A stretch of DNA of 16,148 nt, taken from contig JAGQSI010000014.1 in the NCBI GenBank assembly GCA_020439605.1, forward strand, positions 1 to 16,148. The letters run 5' to 3'. Below are positions 9,132 to 15,564 of this stretch, in pieces (the stretch's first letter is position 1; each line of letters opens with the position of its first letter). Under the pieces are notes generated by a model. That model was not told the DNA's origin. It saw only the letters and a list, made by a program, of their open reading frames with translations, and made no database searches. Source of the stretch: Acidimicrobiales bacterium (lineage in GTDB: Bacteria; Actinomycetota; Acidimicrobiia; Acidimicrobiales; Iamiaceae). Position numbers and translations under genes: made by a program.

Positions 9132-12100
9132 GGGTACAGGCGCAGGCCTGGTACCGATCTCAACTTCTATGACAGCTGAGGTCACTCGTCCCGTGGGATC
9201 GGTAACAGCAACCGTCAAGGTCGCGCTTGCGTCAAAGTCTCCGGTGAAGGAGGTAGCCGCGGCCACGGGGGAACCCAAAGCACCCTTAGGGCCAGCGGTC
9301 TGGGTCCAACGAATAGTCGACTTCGCCGGAACTCCTGTGACCTCGTATGAAGCAGCGGCAGCCCTGGCGACTTTCTCAGGCCCAACGATTGCCAGCTTCG
9401 GAGGATTCAACTGCGTGAGACGGATCGAGCGAGAGGCCTGAGCAGCCACTGTGGCCAAACCAGCTGGTTTGGTCATCACCGCAGTGAAAACCAGCACCTC
9501 ACCCTTGTTGGCCACATAGGGGGCTCTGAAAATGAACTCTGGACCCGTTGCTTTCTGCAACTCGGCTGGATCTACTGGCGCTCCAGATTCTTGACGCCAG
9601 CGCCATGTGGCCCCATCTGCGTCACCGGCAACAACGTTCGCCCTGACTCTTACAGACGCCCCACCTGCAACTTGGTCCGGGGAAGTGAGCTGGATGGTTG
9701 GAGTCACAACGGACTTGGCAATCCGCAGGTCTCGGGTGACTGAGGCACCTCGACTGCTAACAGCGGTAGCTTCGACCACGACATAGGTGGCGAAACGGGG
9801 CCAGGCGAAGCTCGCCGAGGAGGTGCCGCCGAGTGCGGTGATGACTTCGTTGTCAGATCTGATAGCAGTCGTAGCCAAAGACCCATCGGTCGCGGCGATG
9901 GCCCAGCGCACGCTGATAGCGTCACCCTCTGGGTCTGTAAAGCTGCTCGATACCGTTACGGGCGTACCCGCAGGGGGCGCTGTTTCGAGCGAATCCAGGT
10001 CCGAAGTGAGCTTGGCGATATCCGGGGCACCATCTGGTGATGGGGTAACTGTGATGTCAACTCGGTCAGTACCTACTGCGCGCCCAGCCGTGGCCGTCAA
10101 CTCAAACGTCAATACCACAGGGTGAGAACTTGTGAGTCGAGGTACAGCGAAGCTTGGATTGGCTCCAGTTGCGCCAGGAGCATTCCAGAGCACCGACGGC
10201 CCCGACACCTGTGACCAAGACCAGTCCAGATCTTCGCCTCCTGCCGATGATCCACGGCCATCGAGACGTACAACGGTGGCCGTCGTCGAGGTCCCTGATG
10301 GGCTGCGCTCGGTAACGCTTTGGTCCTCCCCTGCAGATGCCACGAGGCTTCGTACCGGTCTCTTGTCGGTACCGGCATCGTTGAGCATCGAAAGTCCGCC
10401 GCCAGCAAGGGTGGCCAACAATTTCGGAAGTGGCTCATGCGAACCGAAGCTCACGAGACCAGCACTGACCATCGCCTCATCTGGTGTGTTCTCAGCGACA
10501 TCGAACTCCACCTTGATTGATGGCAGCGACGCTCCAGCAGCGAGGATCTCACTGCGTCGACAAGCCACTAGTGGGGTCGTAGTTCCTGCATCTACTGCAC
10601 AGTCCCAACCTGTGCCGTTCGCCGCTGTGGGAAGTAATCCGGCGGACAACACCACACCGGCAACGATCGGAGCGTTGAGGCCGCCAGTTCCCTGGTTGGC
10701 AATGTTGACGGTCGCCTCTCCCCTGTTGCCACGTACCAGTTCCAGTGGCTCGCCACCGATAGCCACACTGATCTCGGGAAGCTTCGGAGCAGCCGCCGGA
10801 ATCGCTACGGCCTCAGATCCTGAACCCGTTGCTCCGCCCAGCGAGGCAACAGCGCTGATCTGTGCCTGGCCACCACTTAGTTCGGGTGGGAAAACTGCAT
10901 GAACATCGATCGGGCCTGCCTTGGTGCCCGAGACCAAGTCGACCTCAGAGGTGCAGTTCAGAGTGGCTTCAATAGTGGAACATGTCCAGTTGCCGCCTTC
11001 TGCGGCGATGACAGTTCCGATCGGGAACGACTCCACGACGAGGAGTTCGCCTGACGCGTTGACCCGACCAAGGTTGGTTACCTCTAGCTGGTAGTCGATG
11101 GAGCGATCAGAACCAGCAGCACCATTGATGCCAGTACGGACAAGACCGAGTTCCCCAACACCGAGGGCATCTATACGCATCGGTACCGTCGTGGTCGAGC
11201 TACGAGCACCGAAGCTGTCAGCAGTCGAGATCTCGACTGTCGCGGAGCCATCACCAACTGGCGCGTCTGCGCTAGCGCCAACCCGCAGGCCCAGTGGCGG
11301 CAGGTCTGTCCCCGGGATCGGCCGCAAGGTAGAGCTACATTCCACGAGCTGGGTACCAGTGCAGGTCCAGTCCGGAGCGACAAAAGACACGACAGAAACT
11401 CCCTCGGGGAGCCGGATAGTCGCTCGGAGGTCCTCTTCAGGTGTGCCATTGCCGACGTTGGTGCCGTTGACCGTGATCTCAGCTTGGTCGCCGACCACCA
11501 AGGCTTGCGAGAGTTCCGCTGTGATCGCCAGGTTCGCAACCTCAGGGGCTACGACCTCAAGACGATTGACCATCGTCACCGGTTGGCCATCGAGTTCATG
11601 ACCGAAGGTGACATCGACGCTGCTTCCGGTGCTCAACTCCTTGCCGGTCACGCTGAGAACGAGGTCCGGGGTGGCACTCGCGGGCTCTATCGGCTCGTCA
11701 ATGCTGCATCGGATCTGGCGTACACCTGCAAGCGCGCTATCGATACACACCCATGGCCCCTGATGGGGAGCGACCTCTAGAACCTGCCCGGCCGGCAACC
11801 CGTTGGGTATGAGCATGGAGATGGTCTGGATACCCGCTACGCGCTGAGTGCCATCATTTCGGAGCCGAGCGCTCATGTTGATCGTTGCCCCAGGGCTGAT
11901 CATCTGATCGGAGTCGACATCAAGGCGAAGCGGTACCACGTCATGGGGGTCTCCCGCTGTGTCGTTACCGAGCAGGAACATCTCGGTCACGGCGTTGTCT
12001 GCGAGTTGCGCGTCCCCTGCGGTCGCAACCGTGACTCTTAATTCGCCCGTTGCAGCATCGGCAGCCACATCGGCTACCACAGTTATTGGAGCTGCATCAG

Positions 12101-15100
12101 CCCCAGCAGCGAGCGGTTCGGTGCGAACACATGTGGCGGTGGTTTGAGCGAAGGTACAGGTCCAGCCAGGGGCCGTGGTTCCCGTTGGTTGGAAGCCAGC
12201 TGGCAGCTCAATTGTCGCCGTGATCTCTGCGGTGGTTGGACCGACGCCACCGTTGCGAACCTCAGCAGTCACCGAGGTAGGCAACTCCGCCCACGCCACG
12301 GACGGACGAACGAGAGCAACAGCCAAGTTCGGAGGTTCAGGTTCAACTGGTGTACCTACATGGGTACTGAGCGAGTCGAGTGGAATCCTCCGTTCGCCAT
12401 CGAGTGGGTCTACCCAGTGGAGTTCCAGCAGTACGCATGGCGTGGTTTCCTGGCTCGGGCATCCACTGGTTTGGCCGGCTCCGATATCGAACAGGACGGT
12501 CAGCTCTTCTGAACCCTCAGCAGCTAGCTCTGCAACGGCGCTGCAGTTGGCTCGCGACGGGTCGCCATCTACCGCCAAACAGGAGAAATGCTCAGACGAC
12601 CCACTACGAAACACCATGTCGGGCTGAGGTGAGCGGACTTCGAGAGTCGTACCCACCGGTAACGCTCGCGGGCTCGGGTTGGACACCCGTACCCGGTAGG
12701 TCCCCAAAGAACCCGTAGTAAACGGTTCGTCAGCCTCGACTCGCGCCCGAAGCACCCCGCCACGAAACGTTAGAGCCGCTGTGACCGGAGCAGGAGTAGC
12801 GCTAGATGCCGCTGCTGCGTCGCCATTCCACGCGCTCAGGAGCACACATGCAGGGCCGGGTGGCAGTTGTGCATCACAGGAAGGCTGTGGACCTGAATCG
12901 GTTCTAACCGAAAGTGTCAGGTTCGGAAATGGCGAACCGTCCGGTACCTCCATCGGATTGGAGCAGGTGGCTGTTCGCTGGTCATCTGTACGGGTACAGG
13001 ACCATCCTTCTCCACCACCATCGATGGCCGCTGGGGCTGCTACCTGAACGCTCACCAAGGCTCCAGCGGCACCACGCCCTGATCTGTTGGTTACCGCTAG
13101 CGAAACTGGGGTATCTGTGTTTGGGACCACCTCAGAACCCGAAAGTTCAAGATCCAATGGCTGAGCCGCTATCGCATCGACGTTGATACTGAGCGTTGAC
13201 CAAGCTTTGGTCCCGTTGTTGTCGATTACCGAATAGTCGATACTTTGAGCACCGGCAGTGCCAGGAGCAGTGAACGCGATCATCGCTCGACCACTGTCCG
13301 CCACGACCTCGGCGGTTCCTCCAGTGACTTCACCTAGTTCCAAACTGGCTGTGTTGAGATTGCCTTCATCATTGGCGAGGACATCGATCTGTGTCGTTGA
13401 CCCTACGAGCGCCCGTGCGACATCTGGATAGAGACGGGGACCGAACCGAGCTAGTGCTGGAACACATAGCGCCACTCGCGCCACCGTGGCACCCGCGAAA
13501 TCTGGGATTGGGCGGTTCAGATCTGAAAGGCCCGCCACACCGCTATCCCAAAGAACATAGCGAGTCTGGCCTCCAGCTTGGACTTCGAGCACCAATGCTC
13601 TGGCGTTGGTACGCGTCCCACCCGGGGACAACCACGCGGTCACCATTGCGTTGCGCACCTGAACGGAATAGCCCGTCTCTAGGGACTCATCGACAACAGT
13701 CGCTGTGTCCGTACCGGCTGGCATGTCACCAACGACAGAAAGAGTTGAATCCGGACATGCGTCGCGAATGTTGGTCGCGCTCACGTCAACACCGTCGATC
13801 GGATCAGGCGGCTCCGTGGTCCCGCTTGGGGCTACCCGATATACGTCGCTGACACCATTGGCGTCCTCAGGTGGTGCTGCTAGCAGAGCGCTAGGCGTAG
13901 TCCACACGACAGTGGCACCGTCGGCGCTGACGGTTGGACGCAGTAACTGCACATCGAGGTCACGAACAGCGGTAGTGCTCCCTGGCAAGTGACTGATGAG
14001 CGTCGGCCACGACGAACCACCGGTCTGGAAGACATCAGCTGCACCATCACTGTCGGCGTAGAGCAGATCTCCACATGTACTGGCGAAGACCACGGCACCG
14101 CTCTGGTCAACCGCTCCCCATGGGGTCGCGCCCTCACATGGCCGTTCACCGAATCGCGAGATAAGTAGGGCTTCGTTGGTGCGGCGATCACGGCGAAGCA
14201 GATCCGTTGATTCGTTTGTATCAGTCGCGACTCGATTATCAAACAGTTGCGCAGGCGCTTCGGTGCTGAAGAGAACCCAGGTCCCATCAGTAGATACGGC
14301 CTCAGGTCCCGGAATCGAACTGTTGCCCTGCGGCGCCGTACCAGCCACCGTGTCGGTGTGACTAAGTAGCGTCACCTGTCCGGTCACAAGATCGGCTGCG
14401 AGCACCTCGGTTCCACCTGCGCCATGGCGGGGTTGAAGCTCAAACTCGGACACGAGGTTTGTCGCTTCGGAGGTGAAGGCCACAACGACGCCATCCCCAC
14501 TGAGCGCAGGACGGTAACTAGCAAAATTGCCGGGCTCATCGTTGCGTTGCGACACGATCCTCGTGACGTTGGTACGCCGGTCCCAAACCTTGACCTGTCG
14601 ATCGGCTGCGCCACCCTGGGTGGCCTCATAGGCGACGGTGAGTCCGTCATCGCTTATTGACGGTGCGCTCGTGCGTAGCGATGGGTCTGGGTCTACCCGC
14701 GACACGATCAAGGTGGTCATGTCGATGGTGTAAACCGATCGTCCACCTTCAGGATTGAACGCTTCGCGCAGCGCAGTGAAGGCGAGGAAGTGACCCTCGT
14801 CAGACACCACCACCTCAGCAGGATCCACAACAGTTTCTCTGGCTGGGTCAACCACAGTCAGCGAACCACCAGGAGCAGACAGATAGAGGTGCTTCCCAGG
14901 TTGATAACCCTGCGCATCGACGAGTTGGTTTTCCGAGGTGAAACCGACGTATCCACCATCTGGCGACACAGCTGAATCGGCGCTCGCTCCAGGGCCGGGG
15001 CCCTGCCCAGGAGCCGCTGCACTAACAAGTTGCGCGTTCGCAACCGGTGTCTCGACCGCTGCACTCGCAGCCTTGTTCTGGCTGGGATCGAGGGCCAAGA

Positions 15101-15194
15101 GCGGCACCACCAAGAGCAGGCTCAGTGCAACTGCACTCCAACGCACTGCCAAGGTCGACGAAGACGAAGATCCAGTCCCTCGATGTCGTCTCAT
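5061..15194 (-). CDS. Giant multidomain secreted protein (beta-propeller, DUF11-like and PKD-like repeats, large beta-rich C-terminus)
   Basis: I start at the ATG 15192-15194 because GGGGAGG lies 6 nt upstream. The longer open frame (GTG at 15248) would begin inside the promoter. This gives 3377 residues. Order: signal sequence with hydrophobic core at about 19-35 and an Ala-rich cleavage region; a beta-propeller (about 72-457) with repeated 'VSPDGGYVGFTS', 'ISDDGLTVAYEA' and 'LSGDGVVVAFTS' blades; a module with C480 and C577; a cadherin-like module with 'DVLANDEGN' (about 586-675); seven DUF11-like repeats (about 677-1594); about four PKD/Ig-like modules (about 1617-2014); and about 1350 residues of beta-strand-rich sequence with no family I recognise. 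No LPXTG or C-terminal membrane helix is present, so it is either released or held by a partner. It is first in an operon with the LPXTG protein (4-nt ATGA overlap). Cell-surface or matrix function is likely; the exact role is unknown. No catalytic motif was recognised. Confidence 0.93.
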   Translation of the reverse strand: MRRHRGTGSSSSSTLAVRWSAVALSLLLVVPLLALDPSQNKAASAAVETPVANAQLVSAAAPGQGPGPGASADSAVSPDGGYVGFTSENQLVDAQGYQPGKHLYLSAPGGSLTVVDPARETVVDPAEVVVSDEGHFLAFTALREAFNPEGGRSVYTIDMTTLIVSRVDPDPSLRTSAPSISDDGLTVAYEATQGGAADRQVKVWDRRTNVTRIVSQRNDEPGNFASYRPALSGDGVVVAFTSEATNLVSEFELQPRHGAGGTEVLAADLVTGQVTLLSHTDTVAGTAPQGNSSIPGPEAVSTDGTWVLFSTEAPAQLFDNRVATDTNESTDLLRRDRRTNEALLISRFGERPCEGATPWGAVDQSGAVVFASTCGDLLYADSDGAADVFQTGGSSWPTLISHLPGSTTAVRDLDVQLLRPTVSADGATVVWTTPSALLAAPPEDANGVSDVYRVAPSGTTEPPDPIDGVDVSATNIRDACPDSTLSVVGDMPAGTDTATVVDESLETGYSVQVRNAMVTAWLSPGGTRTNARALVLEVQAGGQTRYVLWDSGVAGLSDLNRPIPDFAGATVARVALCVPALARFGPRLYPDVARALVGSTTQIDVLANDEGNLNTASLELGEVTGGTAEVVADSGRAMIAFTAPGTAGAQSIDYSVIDNNGTKAWSTLSINVDAIAAQPLDLELSGSEVVPNTDTPVSLAVTNRSGRGAAGALVSVQVAAPAAIDGGGEGWSCTRTDDQRTATCSNPMEVPDGSPFPNLTLSVRTDSGPQPSCDAQLPPGPACVLLSAWNGDAAAASSATPAPVTAALTFRGGVLRARVEADEPFTTGSLGTYRVRVSNPSPRALPVGTTLEVRSPQPDMVFRSGSSEHFSCLAVDGDPSRANCSAVAELAAEGSEELTVLFDIGAGQTSGCPSQETTPCVLLELHWVDPLDGERRIPLDSLSTHVGTPVEPEPPNLAVALVRPSVAWAELPTSVTAEVRNGGVGPTTAEITATIELPAGFQPTGTTAPGWTCTFAQTTATCVRTEPLAAGADAAPITVVADVAADAATGELRVTVATAGDAQLADNAVTEMFLLGNDTAGDPHDVVPLRLDVDSDQMISPGATINMSARLRNDGTQRVAGIQTISMLIPNGLPAGQVLEVAPHQGPWVCIDSALAGVRQIRCSIDEPIEPASATPDLVLSVTGKELSTGSSVDVTFGHELDGQPVTMVNRLEVVAPEVANLAITAELSQALVVGDQAEITVNGTNVGNGTPEEDLRATIRLPEGVSVVSFVAPDWTCTGTQLVECSSTLRPIPGTDLPPLGLRVGASADAPVGDGSATVEISTADSFGARSSTTTVPMRIDALGVGELGLVRTGINGAAGSDRSIDYQLEVTNLGRVNASGELLVVESFPIGTVIAAEGGNWTCSTIEATLNCTSEVDLVSGTKAGPIDVHAVFPPELSGGQAQISAVASLGGATGSGSEAVAIPAAAPKLPEISVAIGGEPLELVRGNRGEATVNIANQGTGGLNAPIVAGVVLSAGLLPTAANGTGWDCAVDAGTTTPLVACRRSEILAAGASLPSIKVEFDVAENTPDEAMVSAGLVSFGSHEPLPKLLATLAGGGLSMLNDAGTDKRPVRSLVASAGEDQSVTERSPSGTSTTATVVRLDGRGSSAGGEDLDWSWSQVSGPSVLWNAPGATGANPSFAVPRLTSSHPVVLTFELTATAGRAVGTDRVDITVTPSPDGAPDIAKLTSDLDSLETAPPAGTPVTVSSSFTDPEGDAISVRWAIAATDGSLATTAIRSDNEVITALGGTSSASFAWPRFATYVVVEATAVSSRGASVTRDLRIAKSVVTPTIQLTSPDQVAGGASVRVRANVVAGDADGATWRWRQESGAPVDPAELQKATGPEFIFRAPYVANKGEVLVFTAVMTKPAGLATVAAQASRSIRLTQLNPPKLAIVGPEKVARAAAASYEVTGVPAKSTIRWTQTAGPKGALGSPVAAATSFTGDFDASATLTVAVTDPTGRVTSAVIEVEIGTRPAPVPLVSCSAKGSIFEQAYAFAASGKTLSTTLGPSKVALASLKVVSSCSSVKPALTFANSTVSMAGGSVTGSGLSGRIDADGICLTGGTLQFPTSWGIRSATVSAGAPICLSLLPGNPRPVTGSIEVVGVPFVKLPKSVTPTATKLAFDGSSLVISTNATLPDGGSLAVKVTANLDTGELSGSATGKVVVMGATVSFAGAITTKGKAVEFSIKGSTPGPINVVSGTTLKDLKLILDNTGFTVAGTVVTAAGLELTASGTYSDAANWSLAVAGATSSSTWSPVSGLSIPATQFSGSLSRVDAKLDMDVEATIPTAWKPSANLTIASATARLSNSPAPSGCTGVPAGSIWLMVEGVATASFDVASAGISGRACVVPSTKAWSFAASSTIASWRPSSSLKISLENMGLQASGRPGTSSEILAYGSARVYGANLGAVVSVKDGGVVIDARGEFDLMNTGVKLPAKSTGHVLYATKARSGYSFYEDAALPVIDTDLAAVNVPAGISLYAGFTLSPQVQDLLNKKLGLPRVSSVVLTATLGGSAPTLRATVAFGGTNGYTIYQSCSSCAADSQTRLALQDISLTLSAKAVIGLAANARLNIAKTSQTPASSLGLTASVTVDLKKPSLAIALYTTDGLWNNALGVSGLMMSELAIQAGIDFNGPFPTPSIGVGANIDQLPASWANTIGIDPQRQERMRFGINLSTLTPILDLQIGVKDGKLAIDPLRPLGAPGVLRVDYASLVIAPSGGFIGAKEYPAGMSLGFAATIAGVPLDIALSVNTSSGRLKGDLKVGDMTMAGFGMSNVAVAFDLQPRSTSKPFSLKVSGDFTLPSLGSGESVANGALEVTVGSSGLTGALAIHATNIGMAEVARLDSLDLEGSVKVGTSRPPDFAVDLAAQATIFGSKVQAAGSLRMKSGKLAAFSMALSVQANVGPVALSGAGCGGALGTTGACVKAAYEDREVTASIDGVLNVSGFSVAFNGVLTKSYVRAAATLDVDGVGTFALKGALYYGTNAELAGITDRDLYGVQRQVKQGDFSFSLGAKTTSAKLQGFNGSFAVSVSRVGNTSGVLLDATITVPGGKAAGSALFSKVGSQVLFDLRANASLKIDGFTFAEADVRFYRTTTAAGVSVAAGINLPFGPTNSGLQVSLAGSFTATGKKLTYDLAGTGRLTTPLGSLTAEFKFTNAKFNFAVDLSAASVFDVTLRGTVSRDATFTVSVSTSFLSVGATVIGHHDKANGWSFTAKVSFEGFTFASVTLRDNGFSIELDFDIKESGEINAGVIKIGGTFTAQLQAGLDISRIGKTYSVDGHFYGRASASGYFKTWGCSGWECAIGRGWGWHKHRLGSVGASVSSSGRVCAEIMSEEICV
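9153..10346 (-). other. PKD/Ig-like modules of the giant protein
   Basis: About four consecutive beta-sandwich modules. The first has the PKD-type opening 'ASAGEDQSVTE...VRLDGRGSS', then 'LDWSWSQVSGPSV' and a 'VVLTFELTATAG' end strand. Later ones show 'SSFTDPEGDAISVRWAI', 'ATWRWRQESGAPV' and 'STIRWTQTAGPKG'. The W-x-W/Q-x-SG core and terminal V-x-V strands are family features. They probably act as spacers between the DUF11-like stalk and the C-terminal region. Confidence 0.7.
10413..13166 (-). repeat. Seven DUF11-like repeats in the giant protein, each with a W/F-x-C ... C pair
   Basis: Seven modules of 120-145 residues share strands such as 'VTNRSGRGAAGA', 'VRNGGVGPTTAE', 'VTNLGRVNASG' and 'IANQGTGGLNAP', followed by a conserved aromatic-x-Cys and a second Cys 9-13 residues later (GWSCT...ATC, HFSC...ANC, GWTCT...ATC, PWVC...IRC, DWTCT...VEC, NWTCS...LNC, GWDCA...VAC). 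The pairs probably form one disulfide per module. Modules 1 and 2 have extra cysteines. This is the DUF11/CARDB style of surface-protein spacer. Units are well diverged. Confidence 0.8.
13824..14981 (-). other. PD40/TolB-like beta-propeller region of the giant protein
   Basis: At least six blade motifs of the type (V/I)S-x-DG-x-x-(V/L)-x-(F/Y)-x-(S/T/A) are spaced about 50-70 residues apart: AVSPDGGYVGFTS, VVSDEGHFLAFTA, SISDDGLTVAYEA, ALSGDGVVVAFTS, AVSTDGTWVLFST and TVSADGATVVWTT. Blade ends carry 'VWDRRTNVTRIVS' and 'RRDRRTNEALLIS' segments. This is the signature of PD40/TolB-type propellers, which usually bind proteins or glycans. The number of blades is approximate. Confidence 0.8.
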
Positions 15195-15207
15195 TGGTGT
15201 CCTCCCC
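15195..15207 (-). promoter_or_regulatory. Ribosome binding site that fixes the start of the giant gene
   Basis: On the minus strand GGGGAGG is followed by 6 nt (ACACCA) and then ATG, an excellent Shine-Dalgarno arrangement. It supports the ATG at 15192-15194 over the GTG at 15246-15248. Confidence 0.85.
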
Positions 15208-15233
15208 AAGTGGCTCCCAGTAGCACCCGCAGG

Positions 15234-15261
15234 ATCATAATAAGACACTTGTCTTATTCAA
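15234..15261 (-). promoter_or_regulatory. Sigma70-type promoter of the surface-protein operon
   Basis: On the minus strand TTGAAT (15256-15261; 4 of 6 to the -35 consensus) is followed after 16 nt by TATGAT (15234-15239; 5 of 6 to the -10 consensus). A transcript would start near 15227, leaving a leader of about 33 nt before the ATG with its ribosome site. The spacer is filled by a perfect palindrome. Confidence 0.72.
15239..15258. promoter_or_regulatory. Perfect palindromic operator in the operon promoter
   Basis: Read on the minus strand, AATAAGACAAGTGTCTTATT consists of two perfect 9-bp arms separated by 2 bp. It overlaps parts of both promoter boxes and spans the whole spacer, so a bound dimer would block RNA polymerase. 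Size and symmetry match TetR-family operators. The TetR gene at 1005-1649, last in the same operon, is the most economical candidate for the protein that binds it. Confidence 0.75.
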
Positions 15262-15411
15262 ACTCTTTCGACGAAATTTCTGTGACAACGGCCACATTTT
15301 TTCGCCGACACCGAATGGAGCGGACAGCTAGCTACAGGCTCTTACCTCTGGCTGAGCTCGGCGCTATTTCACGGGCTCAGAATCCGACCATATGACAGGC
15401 GACGAATCCCC
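15262..15411. other. Intergenic region upstream of the operon promoter
   Basis: This is the rest of the 370-nt gap between nrdJ and the giant gene. It holds an A/T-rich patch just upstream of the promoter (GAAATTTC palindrome at 15274-15281 and a T6 run near 15297-15302), which might stimulate transcription. I see no open frame with a ribosome site and no RNA gene. Confidence 0.5.
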
Positions 15412-15465
15412 TCAGCTACAACCGCTGGTGGAACTGCAACTTGGGCATGCATGACACGAACTAGT
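15412..15465 (-). pseudogene. Remnant duplicate of the 3' end of nrdJ
   Basis: Translated on the minus strand this reads TSSCHACPSCSSTSGCS then TGA. The true nrdJ end reads AGSCHACPSCGSTSGCS then TGA at 15565-15618. Over 54 nt, 44 are identical. In the last 16 codons, 7 of the 8 differences fall in third positions and 6 are silent, so the copy diverged while still coding. It lies in the same reading frame, 153 nt after the nrdJ stop. There is no start codon or ribosome site and homology stops sharply on both sides, so this is a gene-end fragment, not a gene. It probably comes from another nrdJ allele left behind by recombination. Confidence 0.82.
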
Positions 15466-15480
15466 GCCAAAACGAGTCCC

Positions 15481-15518
15481 GCCGGCCCTCTGCCTCAACG
15501 TTGAGGCGAGGAGCCGGC
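15481..15518 (-). terminator. Strong hairpin after nrdJ, probable terminator
   Basis: An 18-bp stem is formed by GCCGGC/GCCGGC, CCTC/GAGG and the perfect 16-nt palindrome GCCTCAACGTTGAGGC, interrupted only by a single bulged base on each side. On the minus strand it is followed within 7 nt by TTTT. It begins 46 nt after the nrdJ stop, consistent with an intrinsic terminator, although the T-run is short. The same stem would form on the plus strand. Confidence 0.68.
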
Positions 15519-15564
15519 AGGGGCCGCTTAGGTTTGGGGGTAACCGGCGGAATTGCCTACCGGC

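Noticed and set aside
10132..10902. 256-codon plus-strand open frame
   Set aside because: Antisense to the DUF11/PKD-like region of the giant gene; low-complexity Ser/Pro/Ala composition and no supporting signals.
15195..15248. 18-residue N-terminal extension of the giant protein from GTG 15246-15248
   Set aside because: That codon lies within the promoter spacer and operator, upstream of the likely transcription start. The ATG at 15192-15194 has a near-ideal ribosome site and a proper signal peptide follows it.
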